DNA from: Zantedeschia hybrid cultivar
Lineage: Eukaryota > Streptophyta > Magnoliopsida > Alismatales > Araceae
DNA: 64,000 bases
Direction of reading: 5' to 3'
Assembly: GCA_030544215.1 (NCBI GenBank)
Contig: JARZZO010000003.1
Coordinates: 2,118,001 to 2,182,000, forward strand
The translations under genes were made by a program, and so were the position numbers. A model generated the notes under the pieces. That model was not told where the DNA came from. It ran no database searches and worked only from the letters and a program-made list of their open reading frames with translations. Below, piece by piece: positions 46,166 through 56,613 of the stretch. Numbering within the stretch: position 1 is the stretch's first letter; each line of letters opens with the position of its first letter.

Positions 46166-49100
46166 ATGCTAGGTAGAAGATCTCAAAAGCCATATATTAT
46201 CAAACCCATTCAAGAAATTGAGAGATACCTACATCACCAAACCAACATTCAACATCAAATGGCTGGAAACAATCAACAAATGCCAAAACAAATGAAGGAA
46301 TACTTCATTCCTCAAGATTATAACCCTTCATCTTGTATCCAATTGCCTAATGTCCATGCTAGCCATTATGAGATCAAGCCAAGCACCATCCAAATGCTCC
46401 CATCTTTTTATGGGAATACCAATGAAGATCCATATAAACATTTGGATGAATTCTTTGAAATTTGCTCAACCGTGAAAATTCAAGATTTCACGGAAGATGC
46501 CCTTAGACTTACCCTATTCCCTTTCTCACTTAAGGACAAAGCCAAATATTGGCTTGGAACGATAGGGAAGCCCATTAGGACTTGGCCTGAAATGCAACAA
46601 GAATTCCTAAAGAAATTCTATCCTATTGGGAGAACAAACACAATGAGAAGGGCTATAACTGGATTCTCACAATTACCAGGAGAACAAATTCATGAATCTT
46701 GGGAACGATTGAAAGAATTGTTGAGAAAATGTCCACATCATGGATTGTCTAGATGGCAAATTGTGCAAGCATTCTATGAAGGTTTAGATGCACAATACAG
46801 GCAAATGGTAGATGCATCTTGTGGAGGAGCATTCATGAGCAAAAGTGAGGAAGAAGCTTATGATTTGTTTGAAATGCTAAGTGAAAATTCAATAAATCAT
46901 GCTTCACTTTCATCATATGAAAGATCTGTGGGAACATCCAAACGGACTGGAGTTTATGAAATAAGAAATAGAGGAGAATTTGAACCTAAGATGGATATCA
47001 ATGCTTTGGCTCAAAAGTTGGATAAAGTGGACCTTCTGGCCCAACAAATGAGCAAAATGGATCTTATGGCCCAAAAGTTAGACCAAGTCCTAGCTTCGAA
47101 TAACCAAGGATCTAATATCCATACACAATCAAGACCTTACTCTGAATCTTCTCCATCTTATCAAGAAGCTTGTAGTCTTTGTGCCAGCCCAACTCACCAT
47201 GTCAGTGAGTGTCCCACGGCAGCCCAATTGCCACCGTTCATCCAAGAACAAGTCCAAGCAGCCCAGGGTTATTCAAAGCCCAATCATGATCCATATTCTA
47301 ACACCTACAACCCTGGTTGGAAGAATCATCCTAATTTTTCATGGAAATCTCAACAAGCCCAAGCTCCAAATCCACAAGCACAAAATTTTCAGAATAGGGC
47401 CCATCAACAAAATTACTATCCAAATCAATCTTTCAAAAGCCAACAAGCTCAAACCCCTTACTTTCAGCCCAATAACAACCAGAATATGTTCCCTCAACCT
47501 CCATATCAAATCCCACAACAACAGCCATCAAATCAAAATGATGACAAATTCAATATGCTGCAACAATTACTCATGAATCAACAACAACAACAGCAACAAT
47601 TGCAACAATTGGTCATCTCTCAACAACAATCCATTTCAAAATTGGAAGCCCAATTGGGTCAAATGGCTGATACAACCATGAGGAGGGAAGTGGGCCCATT
47701 ACCAAGTCAACCCATTGCAAACCCGCGAAATTATCCTCCGGGTTTCCAACATCAACCAATCCTACCTAATCCTCAAGCCCAACCTCAAATGGGCTCAAAT
47801 CCATCAAGAGGCCCACAGCTAGAAAATGCGAAAGCAATTTCGGCCTTAAGAAGTGGTAAAGTCTTGCCGGATCCTTACCCAAATCAAGGATCTAGTCAGC
47901 CCAATCTTGAACAAAATGAAGAAGAAAAAGGAGAAGAAGATGAGGATGAGAATGAACAACCCAATATCATTCAAGGAAAAGGAAAAATGGAGGAATATCC
48001 TGAGAATTATAAACCAAAAATCCCTTTTCCACAAGCTTTAGAAAATGGCAAAGAGCAAAGGAAGCATCAAATCCAAGCCAAAAATGAACAGTTAATGGAC
48101 TTATTTAAACAAGTCCACATTAACATTCCATTGGTTGATGCAATCCAACATGTGCCGGCCTATGCCAAGTTTTTGAAAGAACTTTGCACTCACAAGAGAG
48201 AGCCTAAAGCAAATCCCAAAAAAGTCTTTCTGTCTGAAGAAGTGAGTGCCATTTTGCTCAACCAAATGCCTAAAAAGATGAAAGATCCTGGAGCACCACT
48301 TATCTCTTGTGTTGTTGAAGGAACCACCTTTGATAAGGCATTATTGGACCTTGGAGCAAGTGTGAACCTATTACCCACTTCAGTTTATGAAAAATTTGGA
48401 ATAGGAGAATTGAAACCAACGCCGGTGATCCTACAATTGGCCGATAGATCTCTTAGGACACCGAAAGGAATGGTGGAAGATGTCATTGTCAGGATTGATA
48501 CTTGCTACTTCCCAGTTGATTTTGTCATCCTTGACATGGAGCCCGTTCAACATCTGAGAAATAGCCCAATCATATTGGGCCGACCTTTTCTAGCCACTGC
48601 AAATGCCATCATTAACTGCAAATCTGGGTTAATGGATATCTCATTTGGAGATCACAAATTATCCCTCAACATTTTCAAAGCTTCTGGCCATATGCAGGAT
48701 GGGGAAGATTGCTTTGCAATTGATGTGGTTGATAAGATTATAGAAACATCCCCTTCGGCCCAATTTGAAGAGGAAGAGGAGTTAATGGCCATATCAGATT
48801 TGAATAAAAGGACTTGGCAGCCCAATAAGGTTGAGCCTTTACCTGAACTCAATCTAGAACCTACTCCTCCATCTCTCCAAGTTCCTCCTCAATTAGAGCT
48901 CAAACCTTTGCCGGAATCTCTCAAATATGTCTTTTTGGGCCCATCTGAAACTCTACCTGTGATCATAGCTACGGATCTTAACCCTACCCAAGAAGAACAA
49001 CTCATTGAAGTTCTTCGAACTCATAAAGAAGCCATAGGGTGGTCAGTAGCTGATTTGAAAGGAATAAGCCCAACCACATGCATGCATCATATTTATCTTG

Positions 49101-50563
49101 AAGATAATGCAAAACCAAGCAGAGAAATGCAAAGGAAATTGAATCCTATTATGATGGAAGTGGTTAAGAAAGAAGTGGTTAAATGGCTAGATGCGGGTAT
49201 CATATACCCAATATCTGATAGCAAGTGGGTAAGCCCAACCCAAGTAGTGCCAAAGAAGTCTGGCTTAACTGTGGTGACAAATGAAAAAGGTGAAGAAATG
49301 CCCACTAGGCTAACCACGGGGTGGAGAGTTTGTATTGATTACAGAAAATTGAACACAATGACAAAGAAAGATCATTTCCCACTCCCGTTTATTGATCAAA
49401 TTTTGGAAAAGCTAGCGGGTCAGCAATATTTCTGTTTCTTAGATGGATATTCGGGATATAATCAAGTGGCTATATATCCAGAAGATCAGGAGAAAACCAC
49501 ATTCACATGTCCATTTGGCACATTTGCATTCCGAAGAATGCCATTTGGACTATGTAATGCACCAGCAACTTTCCAAAGGTGCATGTTGGCCATCTTTTCA
49601 GATATGGTGGGAGAATTCCTTGAAGTATTCATGGATGATTTTTCAATATTCGGGGATTCATTTGAAATTTGTCTGGAGAATTTGAAAAATGTACTGGGAA
49701 GATGCATAGAGACCAATTTGATTCTAAGTTGGGAAAAGAGTCATTTCATGGTTAAAGAGGGCATAGTTTTGGGCCATATAGTGTCTGGAAGAGGTATTGA
49801 AGTGGATAAAGCTAAAGTTAGCCTAATCGCCAATCTTCCTCCACCCACTTCGGTAAAGCAAATTCGGTCATTCTTGGGCCATGCCGGTTTCTACCGCCGG
49901 TTTATTCAAAATTTCTCCCAAATTGCCCGACCATTAACTCTTCTCTTAGCCAAAGATGTCCCATTCCATATTGATGAGAAATGCTTGGAAGCATTTAAAT
50001 CTTTAAAAGAGGCTCTGATCAAAGCTCCCATTCTCCAATCGCCTGATTGGTCTTTGCCATTTGAGATAATGTGCGATGCTTCTGATTATGCTATGGGGGC
50101 AGTACTGGGACAAAGAATCAATAAAAAGCCGGTGGTGATTTATTATGCAAGTCGTACACTTGTAGATGCTCAAATGAACTATACCACCACAGAAAAAGAA
50201 TTGTTAGCTGTTGTTTTTGCCCTGGAGAAATTTCGATCTTACCTTTTGGGGGCAAAAGTGATTATTTATTCTGATCACTCGGCATTGAAATATCTGTTGA
50301 CAAAGAAAGATGCCAAACCAAGATTAATCAGGTGGATCCTACTCCTCCAAGAATTTGATTTGGAGATTCGGGACAAAAAGGGGTCCGAGAATGTGGTTGC
50401 TGATCATCTCTCCCGAATCATGATTTCAGATAATGAACCAATGAGAGATTCATTCCCTGATGAACACCTCTTAGCCATTTCCCACATGTCACCACCATGG
50501 TATGCACATATTGTGAATTTTAAGGTGACTGGTCAAATCCCACAAGGATGGACAAAAAAATGA
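46166..50563 (+). CDS. Athila-type gag-protease-reverse transcriptase-RNase H
   Basis: One open frame of 1465 codons. The gag domain covers about residues 75-225 (HLDEFFEICSTVKI, then WPEMQQEFLKKFYP). A CCHC knuckle (CSLCASPTHHVSEC) is near residue 336 and a Gln/Asn/Pro-rich linker spans 380-560. The protease active site reads LLDLGASVNLLP near 728, the DLG form usual in Athila rather than DTG. Reverse transcriptase has CIDYRKLN near 1055 and FMDDFS near 1155. RNase H starts CDASDYAMGAVLG near 1303 and ends with VVADHLSR. The frame closes at TGA 50561-50563, directly after a run of seven A at 50554-50560. The integrase continues in another frame. Confidence 0.95.
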   Translation: MLGRRSQKPYIIKPIQEIERYLHHQTNIQHQMAGNNQQMPKQMKEYFIPQDYNPSSCIQLPNVHASHYEIKPSTIQMLPSFYGNTNEDPYKHLDEFFEICSTVKIQDFTEDALRLTLFPFSLKDKAKYWLGTIGKPIRTWPEMQQEFLKKFYPIGRTNTMRRAITGFSQLPGEQIHESWERLKELLRKCPHHGLSRWQIVQAFYEGLDAQYRQMVDASCGGAFMSKSEEEAYDLFEMLSENSINHASLSSYERSVGTSKRTGVYEIRNRGEFEPKMDINALAQKLDKVDLLAQQMSKMDLMAQKLDQVLASNNQGSNIHTQSRPYSESSPSYQEACSLCASPTHHVSECPTAAQLPPFIQEQVQAAQGYSKPNHDPYSNTYNPGWKNHPNFSWKSQQAQAPNPQAQNFQNRAHQQNYYPNQSFKSQQAQTPYFQPNNNQNMFPQPPYQIPQQQPSNQNDDKFNMLQQLLMNQQQQQQQLQQLVISQQQSISKLEAQLGQMADTTMRREVGPLPSQPIANPRNYPPGFQHQPILPNPQAQPQMGSNPSRGPQLENAKAISALRSGKVLPDPYPNQGSSQPNLEQNEEEKGEEDEDENEQPNIIQGKGKMEEYPENYKPKIPFPQALENGKEQRKHQIQAKNEQLMDLFKQVHINIPLVDAIQHVPAYAKFLKELCTHKREPKANPKKVFLSEEVSAILLNQMPKKMKDPGAPLISCVVEGTTFDKALLDLGASVNLLPTSVYEKFGIGELKPTPVILQLADRSLRTPKGMVEDVIVRIDTCYFPVDFVILDMEPVQHLRNSPIILGRPFLATANAIINCKSGLMDISFGDHKLSLNIFKASGHMQDGEDCFAIDVVDKIIETSPSAQFEEEEELMAISDLNKRTWQPNKVEPLPELNLEPTPPSLQVPPQLELKPLPESLKYVFLGPSETLPVIIATDLNPTQEEQLIEVLRTHKEAIGWSVADLKGISPTTCMHHIYLEDNAKPSREMQRKLNPIMMEVVKKEVVKWLDAGIIYPISDSKWVSPTQVVPKKSGLTVVTNEKGEEMPTRLTTGWRVCIDYRKLNTMTKKDHFPLPFIDQILEKLAGQQYFCFLDGYSGYNQVAIYPEDQEKTTFTCPFGTFAFRRMPFGLCNAPATFQRCMLAIFSDMVGEFLEVFMDDFSIFGDSFEICLENLKNVLGRCIETNLILSWEKSHFMVKEGIVLGHIVSGRGIEVDKAKVSLIANLPPPTSVKQIRSFLGHAGFYRRFIQNFSQIARPLTLLLAKDVPFHIDEKCLEAFKSLKEALIKAPILQSPDWSLPFEIMCDASDYAMGAVLGQRINKKPVVIYYASRTLVDAQMNYTTTEKELLAVVFALEKFRSYLLGAKVIIYSDHSALKYLLTKKDAKPRLIRWILLLQEFDLEIRDKKGSENVVADHLSRIMISDNEPMRDSFPDEHLLAISHMSPPWYAHIVNFKVTGQIPQGWTKK

Positions 50564-51785
50564 AAAAGATAAATTCTTCTCTCAAGAGAAGTATTATTTT
50601 TGGGAAGACCCTGAACTCTTCAAAATTTGTCCAGATCAAATAATCCGGAGATGTGTGCCTGAAGAAGAACAACAAAGTGTTTTGAACTTTTCCCATAACC
50701 TTGCTTGTGGAGGTCATTTCTCCGGAAAGAAAACCACAGCAAAGGTTTTACAAAGCGGTTTCTATTGGCCCACACTCTTCAAGGATGCTTATGAGTTCAG
50801 CAAAACATGCCTAAGATGTCAGGCTGTTGGAAATATGACTAAAAGAGATATGATGCCTCTAAATCCAATCTTAGTAGTTGAAATTTTTGATGTTTGGGGA
50901 ATAGATTTCATGGGCCCTTTTCCACCATCTTTTGGATGCGAATACATCTTGGTGGCAGTGGACTATGTGTCTAAATGGATTGAAGCAATAGCCACCCGGA
51001 CCAATGATCACAAGGTGGTGATGAAATTTGTACAAAAGAATATCTTTTCTAGGTTCGGATGGCCAAAGGCTATCATTAGTGATGGGGGTTCGCACTTCAC
51101 TCATTCTCAATTTCGAGCACTGCTCAAAAGATATGGGATTACTCATAAGCTTGCTACTCCTTACCATCCCCAAACTAGTGGCCAAGTGGAGATATCCAAT
51201 AGAGAAATCAAGAATATCTTGCAAAAATCTGTTAGGCCCGACAGAAAAGATTGGTCTGAAAGGTTAGATGATGCTTTGTGGGCCTATCGGACTGCTTATA
51301 AAACTCCTATTGGCATGTCACCATACAGACTAGTCTTTGGAAAAGCCTGCCATCTCCCAGTGGAATTAGAACATAGAGCTTATTGGGCTATCAAACAGGT
51401 CAATCTTGATCTAATCAAAGCAGGTTCACACCGAACCTTACAATTGAGCGAACTAGATGAAATAAGAAATGAAGCCTATGAGAACTCGAAAATCTATAAA
51501 GCCAAGACTAAAGCTTTTCATGATAAACATATTGTGAGGAAATCTTTTCACCCTCATCAAAAAGTCTGGCTATTTAACTCAAGGTTGCGTTTGTTTCCTG
51601 GGAAATTGAAATCAAGATGGGATGGGCCATTCTTGGTAATTAAAGCTTTTGACCATGGTGCGGTCAAGATCATGGATCCAAAAAATGGACAGACATTTAC
51701 TGTTAATGGGCAACGCTTAAAACCTTACATTGAAAACCTTCAAAATTGTCCATTGGAATCCATGCAGCTAAGTGACCCACAATGA
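50559..51785 (+). CDS. Athila-type integrase
   Basis: This frame overlaps the end of the gag-pol frame at the seven-A run and is open to TGA at 51783-51785. The HHCC zinc domain is seen (HNLACGGHF, then CLRCQ). The catalytic core has WGIDFMGPFP, ISDGGSHF and GQVEISNRE supplying D, D and E. A basic C-terminal domain follows (VWLFNSRLRLFPGKLKSRW, then GPF). The first in-frame ATG is 50655, but independent initiation is unlikely. It is either linked to the upstream frame by a +1 shift or is separated by a one-base change in the A run. Confidence 0.9.
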   Translation, partial: NEKDKFFSQEKYYFWEDPELFKICPDQIIRRCVPEEEQQSVLNFSHNLACGGHFSGKKTTAKVLQSGFYWPTLFKDAYEFSKTCLRCQAVGNMTKRDMMPLNPILVVEIFDVWGIDFMGPFPPSFGCEYILVAVDYVSKWIEAIATRTNDHKVVMKFVQKNIFSRFGWPKAIISDGGSHFTHSQFRALLKRYGITHKLATPYHPQTSGQVEISNREIKNILQKSVRPDRKDWSERLDDALWAYRTAYKTPIGMSPYRLVFGKACHLPVELEHRAYWAIKQVNLDLIKAGSHRTLQLSELDEIRNEAYENSKIYKAKTKAFHDKHIVRKSFHPHQKVWLFNSRLRLFPGKLKSRWDGPFLVIKAFDHGAVKIMDPKNGQTFTVNGQRLKPYIENLQNCPLESMQLSDPQ

Positions 51786-52167
51786 ACATAATTTCGTCTG
51801 GCTGAAGACATTAAACTTAGCGCTTATTGGGAGGCAACCCAATCTTCTCATTTCTATTCTAATTATTCTCTTTTTCTTTTCTTTTAGAAAATTCATAAAA
51901 AAAAAATCCACCATGGAGAACAGAGAAAAGCTTCGTCACATCTCAGGTTGTATCTCTCCTCATCATTAATTTTTGTGCATTTCTATGCCATTGAGGACAA
52001 TGTCATTCAAGTTGGGGGGAGAATCATAATGCATATTGAATAAAATCAACAAAAATTGTGAAATTTTTTTTTTCAATTTTCACACAAATTTTCAAAAGAA
52101 GAATTGTTTCATTTTCACACCCCAACAGAAATTCATATCTACCACACTTCATTTAGGGAATCTTGAT

Positions 52168-52218
<51 letters not shown>

Positions 52219-52984
52219 GGTAAAAGGATGAGTAAAAGTTTGAGTTAACCCCTCTCTCTACAATGAATCACGACGAGATGATTTTCACACACACACGGTA
52301 ACTTGGAAAGAGTGGAAGATCCTAAAAGTATAGAGTTGCTGGAGTTACCCGAAGTGTAGAATTACCTATTCTATTTTTACTTTTAGGTCAAAAGAACGGA
52401 AAGCTAGGATTCGTAATAGGAGATCAAACCACTTAATACTTTAAGGAAGCGGTCATTTCGAAAAAAAAGGAGACAATCAGAAGCGTGAAAATCAAAAATA
52501 TGCTTCAAAAAGAGTCAAAGGAAGGACGGTGGCAAAAAGTATGCACCTCCCCTCAGACAGAAATAAAGAGAGTGGCAAAAAGTACGCACTCTCAAAACAC
52601 AAAACAATCGTGCTAAAGTCCTTCACAGCAAAATAAGACCAAATCCTAAAAAGTTTTAAGTCGGGGCGAAAACCGAAAAACGAACCTAGCCAACTAATTC
52701 AAAGACCTCTTTTTCTATTCTCTCCCCTGAGTAATTCTACCCCAAGAGGCAGTAAAGGCAACGATATACCAAACAGGATAGAAATGAACTCCAATTACCT
52801 CAAATGATATGCACAATCACTTGTCATGATTCTAAGTATAGTGGGCGGGAGAACGAAAAACTTGAATTCCAATTACCTACCATTTGCATTAGATATCCTT
52901 TAAAAAAGAAGTGTGATTCTTTTTACTAATCATGGTATTCCTAATTTTTCAAATGATTGTATTGCTAAGGGACTAGCAATGATT
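51786..52984 (+). other. Athila-type 3' non-coding region
   Basis: Directly after the integrase stop comes TTGGGAGGCAACCCAA, a short palindrome. The rest has no open frame above 70 codons and no envelope-like protein. AGAGTGGCAAAAAGTACGCA and a close variant occur near 52530-52600. Confidence 0.75.
52169..52214. repeat. Homopolymer of 46 A
   Basis: An uninterrupted A run within the 3' non-coding region. It could reflect slippage during replication or reverse transcription; its length may be unreliable. Confidence 0.9.
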
Positions 52985-52997
52985 AAGTTGGGGGGTG
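52985..52997 (+). other. Polypurine tract of the Athila-type element
   Basis: AAGTTGGGGGGTG immediately precedes the TGTTAAG start of the 3' LTR and would prime plus-strand synthesis. Confidence 0.8.
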
Positions 52998-54765
52998 TGT
53001 TAAGTCCACGATTTTACATAAATAATAGACCAAATTTACGTAATTTGCTATCAATTTAACGGACAAAACCACATGGAATGATAAGATAAAACCATTTGCG
53101 CATTCAGAATCTGAATTTTAAAATTTCATCACTCCATGGATGAGATAAGGGTAGCAATTCCATTTTCTCAGCAATTATTTAATGCGTAGTTGAATGATTT
53201 ATGGCTATGAGAACTTAACTGTTATTTTATGTGAAACAGGACATGAACAAGCAGATGGCATAGTGGTTGGACCACCCGAACGTCAAGGAAGCAACCCGGG
53301 TTCGAATCCTGGCAAAAACATCATTTTATTTTCGTATTTTAGCTTCAACTGGGGCCCACATGCCAACTAAGAGAAAGAAGGAGGGAATTCTGAAATTCAA
53401 AATAAAGATTCATTTCAGAATTTCGAAATTCAAAAAAATCAATTAAATGCTTTAAAGAGGATCCCCTAAATCAAGGGGAACTTAATAACATGATTTTAAA
53501 ACCTCTTTTGAAATTCAAAACCCCCCCCTTCTTTTCTATAAAAACTAGGGGAGAAGGTCAATGTGGGGTATCTAATTTTTCAGAAATTTTTTACTCTCTC
53601 TCTCTCTCCCTCAGTTTTCTCTCCCTCACTCCCACTGTTCTCTCTCTCCCCCTACGCATCTCTCTCCCTGCTCTCTCTCTGTCATTTTCTCCCTCTCTCT
53701 CGGTCAGACTCCTTCTCTCTCTACCTTTTCCTCTCTCTCCGTCTCTGTCCAGTCTCTCTTTTTCTATCCCCACGCCTGCCACCGCACCGGCCCCAGCGCC
53801 ACGCGGCGAACGGAGCAAGTACGCAGCCCGAGCATCGTCGCTCGTGCCGGCCACGCGGCACCGCTCGGCCGCCTCTCGCCTGCAAACCGGCCCCGCCAGG
53901 GCCACGTGGCGTCACGCCGTTACTCGCGGGGCTGCGCTTCGCCGCCCGTGCCAAGCTCCGCCGCCGCCCGTGTCCACGCGTCGTGAGGAGGCGATTCGCA
54001 GCCGCCAGCATCGTCGCCCGTGCCGGCCACGCGGCACCGCGCAGGCGCTTCCCGCCCGCTCTTGTCAGAGCCTCGCCTGCAGCGCCGCTCCACCTCGTCT
54101 GCAGCGCCACTCCACCTCGTCTGCAGCGCCGCCTCGGTCCAACGCGCCGCTGCACGCCTCGCCTGATCGTCGGTCCACTGCGCCAGGCGCCTCTTGGCCA
54201 GAAGCCTCACGCACAGTGCTGCGGTTCATTGCGCCTGAGCTTCCACGCGCCCTCGCCAGCGGCGCAGTGCGCCTTCCCGAGCCCACTCTCCACTGTGTTC
54301 TTTTGTTACCCCTTTGATTAATTCATGTTTGTTAATTAGTTAACATTTTTATTAGTGAATCCCCTTGTGATCATTGTAATTTTTTTTGGTCTTCAAATTA
54401 TTGTTTGTCATTGGCTTATGTCTATTTCTATCAATTTGTTTTAGATTATTTAGTTAGGTATATCTATTTTGCTTAAATCACATCAATAATGTCTTAAGTA
54501 ATATTTTCTTAATAAACTTTAGGTATTTTAGTGTTCTAAAGGTGTTAATAAATTCTGGTAATTATTTTCTCTAAATTTGTTTTTAGAAATCACACTAATG
54601 AACAACCTTTGCTAAATAAAATCCCAATGTTTTCAAAATCAAAAATCTATTTCCTTGTGGATCGACCCGTTCTCAACCATGCACTACCTTGTTATTTTTA
54701 ATTGAGATTCGGAAATTAAGATTGATGATATTTGTGTTTTAACGACGGCATTTAAATACGCATCA
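52998..54765 (+). repeat. Athila-type 3' LTR
   Basis: 1768 bases, the same length as the 5' LTR; the only difference I see is A in place of C at about 53591. The tRNA-like segment recurs at 53250-53327. Confidence 0.95.
53250..53327 (+). ncRNA. tRNA-like segment with Pol III boxes in the 3' LTR
   Basis: Same as 43691-43768: A box at 53256-53266, B box at 53299-53309, TTTT shortly after. In this copy any Pol III transcript would start inside the 3' LTR and stay within it. Confidence 0.6.
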
Positions 54766-54793
54766 AGTCCAAAAAAAAAAAAAAACCGACACG

Positions 54794-54806
54794 GACTCTG
54801 ATACCA
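54794..54806 (-). other. Copia primer-binding site, tRNA-iMet type
   Basis: The minus strand reads TGGTATCAGAGTC, three bases inside the copia 5' LTR, matching the standard plant initiator-Met primer site. It ties the LTR at 54809 to the gag-pol at 37514-41644 across the Athila insertion. Confidence 0.9.
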
Positions 54807-54808
54807 CT

Positions 54809-55198
54809 TGTTAGGGATTTTGGGAATACCTGGAGCGGAAGCCATCCCTAACACAGAGGAAGACGATGCCGGAGTCGATCCCCAAGCGCAGCGGACCTCG
54901 AACAAGAACGCACGAATCCCGGACGGGAAGACGGTGTAAACCCACGCACTGTCTCCACTGGTTTCCTCTCTCTATTTGTATTGATGCGTATGACCTAATG
55001 GGAAGTCACATGCTTCTTTTATAGAGAGGAGGGACCAGTCCCGTTCTTACTTCTAACAGGATCCTACCCATTACAGGATCCTTATTAGGCGCCTAATGGG
55101 TTAAGTCCAATCATATTCTATTAATTGGATGTCTAATGGTGTGCAAGTGTGCAGCCCAGTAAACGCAAGTGGACCACTAATTGGATTAAAACCCAACA
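54809..55198 (-). repeat. Copia 5' LTR
   Basis: 390 bases matching 36688-37077, TG...CA ends, with the primer-binding site just inside. Confidence 0.92.
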
Positions 55199-55688
55199 AT
55201 TATTGCACTTTGATCCGAGTGCATCACAACCTTTCTCAGTTTTATTTCCAATTGCATCTTCACTAAAAGGCACACTGACTGTCAATTTCAGATTATAGAT
55301 ACCTGACAGTGTGGTTATACTTGGATTAATCTCTCAAGCTAGATTAAGCTCTGCAAGAAAATGTCATCCCCTTAAATAACTAAGCTGAAGCCAAACATTG
55401 ATCATGTTCTTTTGTTGCATCATGATTACAGCTAGACTCCCAAATGATCAGTTGATTTTTTACTTCCAAGATAACCATTTGCTCACAAATCACGTGAATG
55501 GTCACCAAACATAAACCACCTGACTGATCACCACTGAACAAATTTGGAATCCGATGTAAGTTAAGAGTCATGAAAATGTCTGATAATTTGATCGTTTGAT
55601 CATACAATTTGATTCCTACTAATTCTAAAGGGACAATTTATCATTTAGTTGTATATAATTTTGTTTATTTATAGATATTAAGTTAATG
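55199..55688. other. Intergenic DNA, nothing assigned
   Basis: No frame, domain or repeat recognised between the copia element and the solo LTR. Confidence 0.6.
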
Positions 55689-56613
55689 GTTCTTGATGAG
55701 GCAGAATCCGATTCAGCCCATTAAAACAAGTCCAAACCCCGTTCAGCCCAGCAGCAGCAGTACAAGGCCCTCAGGGAGCCTTCGGCGCATCAGCGGCCCA
55801 ACAGCCCTCGGCCTATGAGCGGCACCGTCGCTCCCGGCCCAACAGGCTTCAGCCCGTCAGCGGCCCACCAGCCTACGGTCCGGGAGCAGCACGGCAGCCC
55901 TAGGCCCAGCAGGCTTCGGCCCATCAGCGGCCCAACCCTCTTCGGCCCGATAACCGAGTCCGGCCCACTCCGGTGGAGGACCAGGCGCTATGGCGGTTTA
56001 CCAGTAAGCCCACACATAGTCCTATATCGGCTACCACCGTTAACCATCCTCTATCCTCTGCTATAAATACACCGCTATTTATTGCCAAAGGTATGCTCTC
56101 TTATGCCTCCGAGACTCTTAAGGACTACAGTCCAAATAGCATTAAAGCTACTCTTTACCTTATGAATCGAATCATCTTCAGGAGCTAACTTGACCGTCGG
56201 AGGGGGTTCCTTAGGGCCGAAGCCCGGGACTCATGCTGACCGGTTTTCTTCTTCTTTCCCTCCTGCAGGAGCTCGGTTCGAATCATCGCCGACCTTCCCG
56301 AGTCGGTCTCGGCCTCCGACCTCGGACTCCTCTCTCTGGTCTCGACGCCGCGCGCCGGCTGCCCCGCGACAAAGGAGACTCGGTTTCGCGCTGCCCCTTC
56401 GTCTACCGAAGGAGCTTCGGCCCAAAAATCCCGAAGACAAGCCAGACTCCGACCGAGCGGCTCTCGGCCTCGGACCTTCGGCTTCGCCTCTTCATCCTTC
56501 GCCTTCCGGATCCCCGTCGGGCCTCTAAACACCGATCCGACCCAGTTCCGGATCCATCTCTTCGGATTCCAGCTTCGGAATCCGGTCGTGATAGCTTCGG
56601 CTACATCAGTTCT
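55689..56613 (+). mobile_element. Solo LTR with perfect 5-bp TSD
   Basis: The LTR proper, 55694-56608, runs from TGATGAGGCAGAATCCGA to GGCTACATCA. GTTCT stands directly outside both ends (55689-55693 and 56609-56613). TATAAATA near 56061 gives plus orientation. It is GC-rich and full of CGGCCCA/CAGCGGCCC motifs. No internal region is attached, as expected from recombination between two LTRs. It is an inverted homologue of 59168-59979. Confidence 0.9.

Larger units (their letters stand above)
43434..54770 (+). mobile_element. Complete Athila-type Ty3/gypsy retrotransposon, very young
   Basis: Two 1768-bp LTRs (43439-45206 and 52998-54765) flank 7.8 kb. AGTCC stands directly outside both ends (43434-43438, 54766-54770). 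The primer-binding site is complementary to plant tRNA-Asp, as in Athila elements, and a G-rich polypurine tract precedes the 3' LTR. Domain order is gag, zinc knuckle, protease, reverse transcriptase, RNase H, integrase. By eye the LTRs differ at one position (near 44032 against 53591). No envelope-like frame is present. It sits in the leader of the copia element, 38 bases from the copia LTR. Confidence 0.95.
36688..55198 (-). mobile_element. Ty1/copia retrotransposon split by an Athila-type insertion
   Basis: Two 390-bp LTRs (36688-37077 and 54809-55198) begin TGTTAGGG and end CCCAACA and flank gag and pol on the minus strand. Flanks are GTTAT (36683-36687) and ATTAT (55199-55203), a target duplication with one change. 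Removing the younger insertion at 43439-54765 and one copy of its 5-bp duplication leaves about 7.2 kb, normal for a copia element. The gene order integrase, reverse transcriptase, RNase H in the coding direction is the copia order. Pol carries several stops and frameshifts, so the copy is dead. Confidence 0.9.

Noticed and set aside
51786..52984. Envelope-like gene expected in some Athila elements
   Set aside because: Looked for after integrase; no frame above 70 codons and no transmembrane segment.
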